Shown one piece after another: positions 23,455 to 34,249 of a stretch of DNA of 64,000 nucleotides. The DNA is taken from the NCBI RefSeq assembly GCF_003255815.1, contig NC_037680.1:19070543-19134542 (forward strand), written 5' to 3'. The DNA comes from Theropithecus gelada (Eukaryota > Chordata > Mammalia > Primates > Cercopithecidae). The notes under the pieces were generated by a model, which worked only from the letters and a program-made list of their open reading frames with translations, was not told the DNA's origin and did not search any database. The translations under genes were made by a program, and so were the position numbers. Numbering within the stretch: the first letter of the stretch is position 1; each line of letters opens with the position of its first letter.

Positions 23455-23524
23455 CTAACTCGCCTAGTCTGACTATAGTATTTTCTCATCTAACTCGCCT
23501 AGTCTGACTATAGTATTTTCTCAT
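23455..23524. repeat. Perfect 35-bp tandem duplication (two units)
   Basis: The unit at 23455-23489 is repeated without a mismatch at 23490-23524. It begins inside the right-hand target duplication of the neighbouring AluYR. Confidence 0.97.
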
Positions 23525-24263
23525 GTTTGACCTCGATGATACTGAGCACACTAAATCATTATTTGTCACAATTTCATATGTAGATAATTGCCATTATTCA
23601 TGGAATGTTTATTTTATGCCGGGTACTCTGATATTAGAAGAATTAACTGGCTTCTTTAATTTTATTATAAACTTTACATATATAACCAAATACCAATTAT
23701 TCACAAAAACTGATTATACATATTTCATTATCTCCATTTCTTTTTAATGTGAAAAGAAGCTTCTAGATTAAGTAATTGTCTCAAGGTCAATTATATGAAT
23801 ATATAAAGGATAGCTCCCAAATTCAAAGTCTGTTGTGTCATACTGTGACATCCAGGGCTCTTTGTGACATACCATACTGTGATTATTCTGTGTAAATGAA
23901 CTTAGAAAGAAATATAGTAATGGGACTATTTATCATACAAATAAAATGGGAATTGTTTTTGAAGAGAAGATATTTAAACTAAGAAAAGCTATGAAATGGA
24001 AAGTTGTGCAACTGAGATCCAAAAATTGTCCAGAGTTTCTGTCTGGGGAAAAAATGATATACATGGGTTTCATTATCTAATAAAATAAAACAAAATAGTT
24101 TATTTAAGCACACGAACAACCATCCTTGGTAAGAAGCAGTAGACTGAGAATCAATAGTGCTTTCCGTTTCTGTTCATTTTTCTAATTATGAGGCTCTGGG
24201 AAAATCCCTGGACTTTGTATAGAATATTTAAATTCCGAAAAGACCAAGGTAGCATCAATCTTT
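23525..24263. other. Unique AT-rich non-coding DNA
   Basis: No family recognised; a 74-codon frame at 23523-23747 is unsupported. Confidence 0.4.
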
Positions 24264-24271
24264 AACTAATC

Positions 24272-24578
24272 TTTTTTTTTTTTTTTTTTTTTTTTTGAGA
24301 CAGAGTCTCGCTCTCTAGGCCAGACAGGAGAACAGTGGTGAGATCTCGGCTCACTGCAACCTCTGTCTCCTGGGCTCAAGTAATTCTCCTGCTTCAGCCT
24401 CACAAGAAGCTGGGATTACAGGTGTGTACAACCACGCCCAGCTGATTTTTGTATTTTTAGTAGAGACGGGGTATCACCACGTTGGCCAGGCTGGTCTCAA
24501 ACTCCTGACCTCAGGTAATTTGCCAGTCTTGGCCTCCCAAAATGCTGGGATTGCAGGCATGAGCTACCATGCTTGGCC
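24272..24578 (-). mobile_element. Alu SINE (S-like), antisense
   Basis: A T tail of 25 T, then GAGACAGAGTCTCGCTCTC, running to GCTTGGCC. Short flanks AACTAAT (24264-24270) and AACGAAT (24579-24585) look like its target duplication. It is next to a second antisense Alu. Confidence 0.95.
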
Positions 24579-24598
24579 AACGAATATATATATATATA

Positions 24599-24831
24599 TT
24601 TTTTTAGATGGAGTCTCATGCTGTCACCCAGGCTGGAGTGCAGTGGTGGGATCTTGGCTCACTGCAAGCTCTGCCTCCCAGGTTCACGCCATTCTCCTGC
24701 CTCAGCCTCCCGAACAGCTGGGACTACAGGAGCCCGCCACCACGCCTGGTTAATTTTTTGTATTTTTAGTAGAGACAAGGTTTCACGGTGTTAGCCAGGA
24801 TGGTCTCGATCTCCTGACCTCATGATTTGCC
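24599..24831 (-). mobile_element. AluY-like SINE, antisense, 5'-truncated
   Basis: It starts after a (TA)n run with a short T tail and GATGGAGTCTCATGCTG. It keeps the AluY antisense features (GGTTCACGCCATTCTCC) and stops at CCTGACCTCATGATTTG, so about 50-60 bases of the Alu 5' end are absent. AACTAATAT follows at 24832-24840 and resembles AACGAATAT at 24579-24587. Confidence 0.92.
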
Positions 24832-25079
24832 AACTAATATTCTTATCTACTATTTCAATTGCACTTTGATTCAAGAGGAAAATAATAGATAATCTTAAAC
24901 TCATAAATGGTTATTTCTATCATGGATTCATTAGATAGAAATACATTTGTGGCCCATTGTAGAATTTCAATTATCATTTTGCTCAAAATAGAATGTTTAA
25001 ATTCATGAGCTTTAGCAAATGATAGATCTGGTTTAAATTCCAAAGCCACTATTCCTCAGGTGAGGGCAACTGTAGCTAC

Positions 25080-25195
25080 TGCCCTGTAAGCCACATGAGA
25101 ACAAGGGCCACATCTGTATTCTTTAGCATTGATTACCAAGGACTAGCATAATATTTATATAGTTGAAGCTCAACAAAAGAAAAAATATTGAATAA
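25080..25195 (+). mobile_element. L2 3' end
   Basis: 'GTAAGCCACATGAGAACAAGG', 'CACATCTGTATTCTTTAGCA' and the 'TTGAAGCTCAACAAAAG...AAATATTGAATAAATGAA' ending follow the L2 3' terminus. Confidence 0.65.
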
Positions 25196-25330
25196 ATGAA
25201 TTTAACTCTCTAAACCAAAATGAGATAAATAATACCTACTTCATAAGATTGTTGAAAGAATAGTATTAGATAATAGCGGTAAAGGGCTTTATAAGGTGCC
25301 TGATGGTAAGAACTAAATAAATCGAAACTA
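25196..25330 (-). mobile_element. MIR SINE, antisense
   Basis: 'AAAATGAGATAAATAATACC', 'TACTTCATAAGATTGTTGAAAG' and 'AAAGGGCTTTATAAGGTGCCTG' follow the reverse complement of MIR, directly after an L2 end. Confidence 0.65.
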
Positions 25331-25559
25331 TGTGCATTATAGTTACCCAGATCATCATAATTATTTATTTGAATATTCAGAATTGTTAGACAAACCTGAG
25401 AAAAGAATTCTTTGAAAACTGTTAGGAGAATGGTCTATACTCATCCTATATTAAGTAAATGCATGGTGTCTAAATTATTGATATATTTTTCTTCTTTCAT
25501 TTCTGAGCATCAGGATCATAAATATGTTCATATACACTGTGAGCATATATATCTCAGAT

Positions 25560-26040
25560 CAGGGTCCCCAAGCCCTGGGTCATGGACTGGTAACAGTCTG
25601 TGGCCTGTTAGAAAATGGACTGCCCAGTAGGAGGTGAGCAGTAATGAACAAGCATTACTGCCTGAGTACTGCCTCCTATCCAATCAGCAGCAACATTAGA
25701 TTCTCATAGGAGCACAAACCCTATTGTGAACTATGCACGTGAAGGATCTATGCTGTACACTCCTTATGAAAATCACGAGTCAAATGCCTGATGATCTGTC
25801 ACCGTCTACCATCACCCCCAGATGGAATCGTCTAGTTGCAGGAAAAAAGTTCAGGGCTCCCACTGATTCTACATTATGGTGAAAATGTAGTAATAATAGA
25901 AATAAAGCGGTCAATAAATGTAATGCCCTTGAAGCCCATGAATCCTCTTGAAACCATCACCACCCCCCCCGACTGACCCCCGTGGAAAAATTTTCTTCCA
26001 TGAAACCAGTCCCTGGTGCCAAAAATATTGGAACCCACTG
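25560..26040. mobile_element. MER1 (MER1A-like) hAT-Charlie DNA transposon, non-autonomous
   Basis: Terminal inverted repeats are visible as CAGGGTCCCCAAG at the left and GGAACCCACTG at the right. Internal MER1 landmarks include GGCCTGTTAGAAAATGGACTG, ATTAGATTCTCATAGGAGC, CCCTATTGTGAACTATGCACG and CATGAAACCAGTCCCTGG. An 8-bp duplication, TCTCAGAT (25552-25559) against CCTCAGAT (26041-26048), with one mismatch, fits hAT transposition. It encodes no transposase. Confidence 0.88.
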
Positions 26041-26048
26041 CCTCAGAT

Positions 26049-26694
26049 GCCTAAATATCACCACTCACTTCTAAGAAGCTGCTGTCATGTATGCAGTTCA
26101 ACTACAATCTGACTTTATGTTTCCACATTTCATTTAGAGGGTAACTGTATGAGTGCACACACCTACTGTGCCTTTGTGTGCTTGTCAATTGACACTTTCT
26201 CAGATATTAAATTGTTACAGTTCTCTTCTTTAAAGAAACAAAAACATCACAACTCAAAACAACAGAAAACAAAAAAGCTACCCACATATGCTCATCATTA
26301 TTTTCTTTCTTCCTCATAACCGGTATGTGAAAACTACATAGAAAATCTGTTTTCCTTCAACCTCAGATAATTTAGCACCAACCTTGGATAATTACAAACC
26401 AATTTCTTTCTCCTCTAATTTCAAAAGAATCCAAATAAGGTTTCATATAAACAGACACCCTACCAAAACAGCATGCCCTTTTAAATTTTATGAATATTAT
26501 AGTAAGTACGAGTGCAATTGCAGCTTCATCTGTATGACATAGAAATCAAGTTGATTAGAAGGTGTTGCTGTCACTGCTCTTTGTTCACTAGCAATGAATA
26601 GAGCATACTAATATGTTCTGTCTTATGTACACCTACATTTGGAATTATAAAATATTAAAGAAGAAGGGGACCACAGCCCAGCATCTTATTTTAT
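26049..26694. other. Unique AT-rich DNA
   Basis: Nothing recognised. Confidence 0.4.
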
Positions 26695-27180
26695 AGGTGC
26701 CTTAGGTTGGGTTCTCTAGAAAAATATAGTAACGTAGATGAGAATTTTCAGCAAGGGCTGTGTGAAGCAAGTGCTCTCAGGGAAAATTGGTAAGGAAATG
26801 GGGGAGATAGAACCAAGAAGAAGCCAAGAAAGGTTGTGCTCTCAGGCAAAATTCCAAGCCTCAACTTGATCATGAAGTGGGGGTCTGGAGCGTAAATAAC
26901 ACCTTGGAGTCTATTTCACCTAGAATGAGGAGGCTGAATCTTTACTTTTCTGCATGGAGTAGTCTTTGGCTGAGGGCCACATCAGGGTTGCATAAATTAC
27001 CATGCACTTTTTGGGTGTTCATATTTTTACAAATTGTATCATATCTCATAAAGATAGGCATAGATGCAGGTTGTTAGAAATTAAAGAACACTGAGGGCAG
27101 AAAAGAGCACACAAAAGTGGGAAAGGATCAAAGACAATCTGGGTAGAACACTGACAGTGTCCAATCCAACAGGTGATACT
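26695..27180. mobile_element. Unassigned old LTR-like dispersed repeat
   Basis: 'TTAGGTTGGGTTCTCTAGAAA', 'CACCTTGGAGTCTATTTCACC' and 'TTCATATTTTTACAAATTG' resemble an old primate or mammalian LTR-type repeat that I cannot name. The 66-codon frame at 26877-27077 lies in it. Assignment is uncertain. Confidence 0.35.
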
Positions 27181-27929
27181 AGGTCTCTAGGTGCTTAAGT
27201 AAAAGGACCAAAGACACAAATCTACACAGGATTGGGATCTAAGTTTCCTGTTCACAATCTAGAACCTGCTTATGTTGGTTTAAAGAAAGTACAAGGACAT
27301 CCATGATAATTCCAGTTATTTTAAAGAAAAGCAGATTTGTTAATGACTTGCATTGTGATTCCACCAAATGACAAGATTGTTTTAATATGATTTCTGTAGA
27401 GTTTCTGTTTCCAAAGATATTTACAGTTCTAACTATATTTGACTTTTAATAAATCAGTTGAGCAAACATGACAACCTCTGTTTTGGGGGAATTTTTATTT
27501 TTTCAATAAAACTCTGTTAGTGGTAACAATAAAAATTACATGAGTTTTCTAACAAACAAGTTTCCTATGTCCATAAAAAGGACTTAAAATTATAGCTCTT
27601 TGTAAGTTTTCTTTAATATGATAACCCACTATTTTCCTAACAAAAAATGCTTCTAGCTCATTTTCATTCAATAACCCCAAAATTTAAAACAAAACAAAAC
27701 AAAACAAAAAACAAGTTAGACATATTTGTCCCAGTCAAGACGGTGGTGAAAGAGACTAGATAGTTATTTAGTCTTGTACATAATCTTCATCTTTGGACTT
27801 CTGTTAGGTATCATTTAATGAGTATCATTTCCATATGCTTGGTTTACAGGGAACGATAGTGAAATTTGTAGTGATGCAATCATTATTTCAGCTTTTCTTA
27901 AAAACTTGAAGTAATAAAAATGACAAATT
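27181..27929. other. Unique DNA with an (AAAAC)n run
   Basis: An (AAAAC)n simple repeat lies at about 27684-27713. Nothing else recognised. Confidence 0.45.
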
Positions 27930-28262
27930 GGGCCAGGCGCAGTGGCTCATGTCTGTAATCCCGGCACTTTGGAAGACTAAGATGGGTGGATCACAAGGTC
28001 AAGAGATTGCGATCATACTCTCTAACACGGTGAAACCTCGTCTCTACTAATAATACAAAAAACAAAACAAAACAAAACAAAACTGGGCATGGTGGTGAGT
28101 GCCTCTAATCCCACCTACTCCGGAGGCTAAGGCAGGAGAATTGCTTGAACCCAGGAGGTAGAGTTTGCAGTGAACTGAGATCGTACCACTGCACTCAAGC
28201 CTGGCCACAGAGAGAGACTCCGTCTCAAAAAAAAAAAAAAAAAAAAAAAAGAAAAAAAAAAT
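27930..28262 (+). mobile_element. AluS-like SINE with an expanded central A-rich linker
   Basis: A full Alu from GGGCCAGGCGCAGTGG to a long A tail (about 28228-28261). The middle A-rich linker between the arms carries an (AAAAC)n expansion near 28058-28082. The minus-strand frame at 28127-28324 is Alu read-through. Confidence 0.94.
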
Positions 28263-28639
28263 GTTTCCAGATTAAACAACTGGGAGAAAATAGTGGAGAG
28301 AATTTCAAAGCATACTGATTCCAAAGTCTACTGAAGAATGCTTGGTAGGCTGTTGTTATTTCCTCCTCATAAGCACAAAGTAGATAGAAACCTTGGTTTC
28401 TAACTCTTTACTCTTTTATATGAGAGAGAGAGAACAACTCTGTTACAAGGCTACAAGGACAGATATTATGCAACATTGTGGTTCTCTTCAATGGAAAGTG
28501 GAAGTTTGTTCGGCAATTGCTAGTTTAATTTATTTTAATAGCATAAAAGAGCACAAGAAGTCTTTCCAAGTTCACCCTGCTATGTTGTGCCTGAGAGTTA
28601 GCAAAGCCTTTGAAATGAAACGTGAAAAATATAACGATT

Positions 28640-28695
28640 ATGCTTAAGACCTGGCACAGTGCTTTTGCACAGTAGGCACTTAATTATATTGAATA
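28640..28695 (+). mobile_element. L2/MIR 3'-end scrap
   Basis: 'CTGGCACAGTGCTTTTGCACAGTAGGC' ending 'AATTATATTGAATA' resembles the '...CCTGGCACATAGTAGGCGCTCAATAAATA' end of L2. Confidence 0.45.
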
Positions 28696-28777
28696 TGCAA
28701 TTTTAAAAATACAAATACAACATCAATCCTTGATAATACATAATAGATATTGCTTTCAAATTCTTTAATATGATGTC

Positions 28778-30092
28778 TGATATGGTTTGGCTCTGTGTCC
28801 CCACCCAAATCTCATCTTGAATTGTACTCCCGTAACTCCTATGTGCTGTGGGAGAGATCTGGTGGGAGATAATTTAAATCATGGGGGTGGTTTCCCCTAT
28901 ACTGTTCTCATGGTAGTAAATAAGTCTCACGAGATCTGATGGGTTTATCAGGGGTTTCCGCTTTTGCACTTTCATTGATTTCCCTTGCCTTCACCATGTG
29001 AGAAGTGCCTTTCACTTCCCACCATGATTCTGAGGTCTTCCCAGCCATATAGAACTGTAAAGCCAATTAAACCTCTTTTTCTTCCCAGTCTCAGGTATGT
29101 CTTTACCAGCAGCCTGAAAATGGACTAATACAGTAAAGCACCCAAAAATGTGGAAGTGACTTTGGAGTTGGGTAACAGGCAGAGGTTGAAACAGTTTGGA
29201 GGGCTCAGAAGACATGAAAATGTGGGAGAGTTTAGAAATTCCTGGGACTTGTTAAATGGCTTTGACAAAAATACTGATAATGATATGGACAATGAAATTC
29301 AAACTGAGGTTGTCTCAGATGGAGATGAGGAACTTGTTGGGAACTAGAACAAAGGTGATTCTTGTTATGTTTTAACAAAGACACTGGTAGCATTTTGCCC
29401 CTGACCTAAAGATCTGTGGAACTTTGAACTTAAAAGAGGTGATTTAGGGTATCTGGTAAGAGAAATTTTTAATCAGCAAAGAATTCAAGAGGCAACTTGG
29501 GTGCTGTTAAAGGCTTTTAGTTTTTTGTTTTTGTTTTTGTTTTTTTGAGACAAAGTCCCACTCTGTCACCCCGGCTGGTGTGCAATAGCGCAATCTCGGC
29601 TCACTGCAACGTCTGCCTCCCGGGTTCAAGCGATTCTCCTGTCTCAGCCTCCCAAGTAGCTGGAATTACAGGCACACACCGCCATGCCCAGCTAATTGTT
29701 TTATTTTTATTTTTAGTTGAGAAGGGGTTTCACCATGTGCCCAGGTTGGTCTCGAACTCCTGAGCTCAGGCAATTCACCTGCCTCGGCCTCCCAAAGTGC
29801 TGGGATTACAAGCGTGAGCCACTGCACCCGGCCAGGCTTTCAGTTTTAAAAGGGAGGCAGAGCATAAAAGTTCAAAAAATTCGCAGTCTGAAAATGTGAT
29901 AGAAAATCCCGTTTTCTGAGGAGATATTCAAGCCATCTGCGGATATTTGCATAAGTAATGAGGAGAATGTTAATCCCCAAGAAAATGGGGCAAATGTCTC
30001 CATGGCATGTCAGAGACCTTCCATCAAATAAATCTCTTTTTCTTCCCAGTCTTGGGTTTGTCTTTATCAGAAGCATGAAAATGACTAATACA
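28778..30092 (+). mobile_element. THE1 MaLR (ERVL-MaLR), sense, internally deleted, carrying an Alu
   Basis: A near-complete 5' LTR (28778-29132) starts TGATATGGTTTGGCTCTG and ends ACTAATACA. Internal sequence runs from 29133 to about 30018 and is interrupted by an Alu at 29525-29833. It then joins only the last roughly 75 bases of a 3' LTR (about 30019-30092, ending ACTAATACA). The flanks ATGTC (28773-28777) and TTGTC (30093-30097) match at 4 of 5 bases. No intact retroviral reading frame; the frame at 29150-29347 is a remnant. Confidence 0.9.
29525..29833 (-). mobile_element. Alu SINE, antisense, inside THE1 internal sequence
   Basis: A full antisense Alu with a TTTTTG-rich tail and GAGACAAAGTCCCACTCTG. 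Flanks AGGCTTTTAGTTTT (29511-29524) and AGGCTTTCAGTTTT (29834-29847) match at 13 of 14 bases. Confidence 0.95.
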
Positions 30093-30097
30093 TTGTC

Positions 30098-32289
30098 CAT
30101 TAATTTCTCAGAGTCTTATGTAACTTCATATTTTTCCCCCCATCTTACACTTTTTATCTGTCAGTGGACCTTAGAAACCCAAATAATTAATTAGCAATCT
30201 CTTAATTCTTTCTAGCTTATAAATGCACGAGGATGATGTTGTAATTTTAGAGAGAGGGCGTTCAGCATTTCTTTCTTTCTTCCTTCCTCTCTCCATTCCT
30301 TTCTCTAGTCCTTTATTTCTTTTTCTTAGGTCATATTTTGTTTTATTTTTACTGTTTTATGGAAAGCCAGCCTACCTATGTCCTTTATGGAAATTAAAAA
30401 CAACTAGTCCTCATTATACTTTGTCTTGTTACCTCTGTCTATTTATCACAATACTTTAATTTAAAATAAGATGATCCTCCAGTATTTTAGACACACAGGT
30501 ATTTGGCATGCAAATTCAAAGCCTTTTTCTAAGGCTATATACAAATATTATTTTTATTTATAACTTTTTGAGATATTTCATACTACCTCTTTCCTGATTA
30601 GCACTGATAATAATGGAGATTTGATTATATTTACATGTATTATGTAGAGAGTTTCTTTCAGCAAAATAAAATACACTATCAAGAAGATATTATATATGTA
30701 GAAAATTAATTTTTGGTATACTTTAATTAATATTTTGGAAATAGATGACAAATAGTCTTTTATTTGGGCATATACTACTGATTAACAAGTGAGTTTGATA
30801 GTCTCCAAGAAAGCATATTCAAGATATTAGCCTCTTTTATGAGTTGCTACTTTGAGATAATTACATTTTATTGTGTCAAAACTTTGAATGTTTCCCAAGG
30901 TGGAAATAAGCAAAACAAAAAAACAAAAATGAGTTATTTGGAAGATGCAACACCAGTTCTAAAGCCAATAGGTAACAACTAAGTTTGAAATCCATTCATG
31001 TCAGGGCAAGGAAGTGCATCTATCTTAAATCAGGTGTCTTTTTTTATATACGCCAGCACTATTCGAGCTCCATCCTCTGGATATTGTCCCATTTTATTCC
31101 ATTAAATAGCAATACCAAAGAAAATCCCTCTTCCACTAGAAGAAAGGGAGTCAGTTAAAGATTGTTAAGAAATTCTACTCTTTTGAAAAACACTTTCAAG
31201 GATAAGAAGTGACAAAATAAGACCATTATAATAAAAGAAAAACTGGTAACAGAGAGCTTAGAAAAGTGGTAAGAGCTGAAAAGGAGTTACTCTACTGAGC
31301 TGTACAACAGAAATATTTTGCTTCACTCTATAATATTTGCAGAACCTCCCCTAAACCCACAGCAATTTCAATCCTCCATGTGAGAAAGCTACAAGACCAC
31401 AGCATTTGCATTCTTCTATTAAAATGATCATCATGACTGTATAGTCTCAGATGATTCTAGACAAACCTGTCTCCATTTCCATAGAGGAGCTATTTTTGTT
31501 TCTGCTTTAATTTCATATTGCTTTAATTTTATACTTTATGGCTTAAAGCTCTTCAGCTAATAGATTATTTCAACTGCATATGTTCATTTTACACTTAAAT
31601 ATATCCTGGGATTCATAAAGCTTATGCCTTTTGGAGACAATTTTTATATTACCTAAAAATCATTCCATGTTGTGATAATGATCGTAATTATCACTCACCA
31701 CCTAATAATATAGAGTTCTTCTGCAGTTACTCACATCTTGAAATTCTAAGTCCCTTCTAACAGCCACTGAAGTCTGTCACAGCACAGTCATTAACACTCA
31801 GTGAATTTTTTGCAAGTATTCCCCAGAACAACTGCAACCTAACACTGATTTGGTGATAGAGAGTCCATGTAGTTCATATGCTAATTAAAGAAAAGCCCAA
31901 CAATCCCACAGAGAATGGAGAGAGGGAGACAGACCATCAGAGTACAGACACTTCTACCCTCACAATGAACTCAAGAAATGTAAACTTGGAAAATAAATAC
32001 ATAAATCCCAAGAAGAAGAATATTTAAAAGATTCAGCTCTAAGGCATGCTGTGGTAAAGACTGCTGTTCTGTGCTAGAACTACAGAAGCAATGCCTGAGA
32101 GGAGAAGCAAATAAGAGAAAAGAAATAAAAGAGAGAGAGATAAAGAACCCAAACCAGGATTTGTGTTTGTATCTGCTTCCATACTATGAATAACTTCCAA
32201 TTCATTCTTCATGCAAAAATCAAGAAGGAAAGAAATAAGCTATGGTGTTTGAACACCTACTGAATGCCAGTAATGCATGTATACTTTAT
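30098..32289. other. Unique AT-rich non-coding DNA
   Basis: About 2.2 kb with a pyrimidine-rich patch near 30265-30330 and no recognised gene or repeat. Frames at 29958-30194 and 30223-30459 are unsupported. Confidence 0.4.
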
Positions 32290-32720
32290 TTAGTGTTTTT
32301 TTCTCCTGTTCCTTTTACTGTAGTTAATTTTATTTTAATTATGACTGAAATATGAAAAAGTTGTACATATTTAATGGATACATCTTGATGAGTTTGAAGA
32401 GAAGTATGTACCCTTGAAATTATTACTGTGTACAATGCCCTAAACTTAAGCATCATCTATAAAAGTTTTCTTCCTGTTTTTGCTTTTTGGATAACAACAT
32501 TTAATATAAAATCTTTCTTAATATATCTTTAAGTATACAATACAGTATTGTTAATTATAACTATATGCACTGTGATGCACATTAGATCTCTAGGACTTAT
32601 TCATCTTGCATAACTGAAACTTCGTACTCTTTGATAAACACCTTCCTGATTTCATCTTCCCCCACCTCCTAGTAAACCTCATTCTCCTTTTCCCTTCTCT
32701 TGGTTTGACTCCTTACGTTT
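32290..32720 (-). mobile_element. Antisense L1M (MA/MB-like) 3' end, left part
   Basis: 'AAGTTGTACATATTTAATGG', 'ATTAGATCTCTAGGACTTATTC' and 'TCATCTTGCATAACTGAAAC' follow the reverse complement of an old L1 3' UTR. The copy resumes at about 33610 after a younger L1 insertion. Confidence 0.8.
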
Positions 32721-33609
32721 TCTTTTTTTTTTTTTTTTTTTAATTTAACTTTCATTTTAAGTCCAGGAGTACATGTACAGGTTTGTTACATAGGTAAATT
32801 TGTGTCATGGGGTTTGTTATACAGATTATTTCATCACCCATGTATTAAGCCTAGTACCCATTAGTTATTTGTGCTGATCCTCTCCTTCCTCCCACCCCTC
32901 ACCCTCTGAAAGGTCCCAGTGTGTGTTGTTCCCTTATATGTGTCCATGTGTTCTAATCATTTAGCTCCCACTTATAAGTGAGAACATGCAGTATTTGTCT
33001 CAGTTTGCTAAAGAAAATGACCTCCAGCTCCATCCATGTTCCTGCAAAGGACATGATCTCATTCTTTTTTATGGCTGCATATTATTCCATTGTGTATATG
33101 TACCACACTTTCTTCATGCAGTCTATCACTGATGGGAATATAGGTTGATTCCATGTCTTTGCTATTTTAAATAGTGTTACAAGAAAAACAAACAAACAAA
33201 AAACAACAACAACAACAAAAAAAAGAAACAAAAAAACAACTCCATACAAAAGTGGGCAAAGGACATAAATTGACACTTTTCAAAAGCATACCTACATGCA
33301 CCCAACAATCATTTTAAAAAAGCTCAACATTACTGATGATTAGAAAAATGAAAATAAAAACCACAATGAGATACCATCTCACAGCAGTCTGACTGGATAT
33401 GACTAAAAAATCAAAAAATAACAGATGCTGGCAAAGTTGTGGAGTAAAAGGAATGCTTATACAGTGTTGTGGGAGTATAAATTAGTTCAACAATTGCAGA
33501 AGACAGTATGGAGATTCCTCAAAGTCCTAAAGCCAGAAATATCACTCAACTCGGCAATCCCATTACTAGGCATATACCCAAAGGAAAACTTTAGATTCTT
33601 AATATAAAT
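32721..33609 (-). mobile_element. Primate-type L1 (L1P), twin-primed, inside an older L1
   Basis: 32725-33180 is antisense: a T tail, then the L1P 3' UTR and ORF2 end ('CACTTATAAGTGAGAACATGC', 'GCATATTATTCCATTGTGTA'). From about 33184 the strand flips to sense ORF2 sequence ('AAAGTGGGCAAAGGACATAAA', 'CACAATGAGATACCATCTCA', 'ATCCCATTACTAGGCATATAC'). The sense part stops near where the antisense part begins in L1 coordinates. An A-rich CAACAA stretch lies near the switch. Confidence 0.82.
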
Positions 33610-34020
33610 GGAATTATGTAGTATTTAGTCTTCTCTATCTAGCTGATTTCATTTAGCATAATGTCTTCCATGTTCATCTATGTTATAGTCAATGGCACAA
33701 TTTCCTTCTTTTCTAAGTCTGAATAATATTACATTATGTATATATACTACATTTTCTTTATCCATTTATCTGTTTATGGACATTTTGGTTGTTTCTATGC
33801 TTTGGCTACTGTGAATAATGCTACAGTGAACACGGGAGCGCAGACATCTCTTTGAGATTTTATTTCAGTTCTTCTAGGTACCTACTCAGTGTGGGATTGC
33901 TACATCACATGGTAGTTGGTTCTAATCTTTGAGGAGTCTCCATGTTGTCTTTCATATGACTGCATAAACATTCTTTAGTGTCTCACCTTTACACAAATCT
34001 TTGTGGTAAGTAATATAAAC
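33610..34020 (-). mobile_element. Antisense L1M, right part
   Basis: Continuation of the copy that starts at 32290: 'GCTGATTTCATTTAGCATAATG', 'TCTGAATAATATTACATTATG', 'GTGAATAATGCTACAGTGAAC' in the expected antisense order. Confidence 0.8.
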
Positions 34021-34249
34021 ATTGAGATGAAAAAATAAACTAGTAACAGCTAGCAAATACTACAACTAGGACGTATTTTAAGTCAAGGTACGTTCCATCA
34101 GGTCACGTTGCCTCTCAGTGACAGAGCAAGGTATTTCTGTGACCTGCTGACACTCAAAAGTCTCAGTATGAAGACTTTCAGTTTCCAGGCTGATATTTAA
34201 AGAACTTGGAAGTTATCACACCTATCCTTACAACAATAAAAAAGTTGAA

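Noticed and set aside
22989..23524. CRISPR-like or phage-like repeat array
   Set aside because: Units are tandem with no spacers and the host is a primate; simple duplication explains it.
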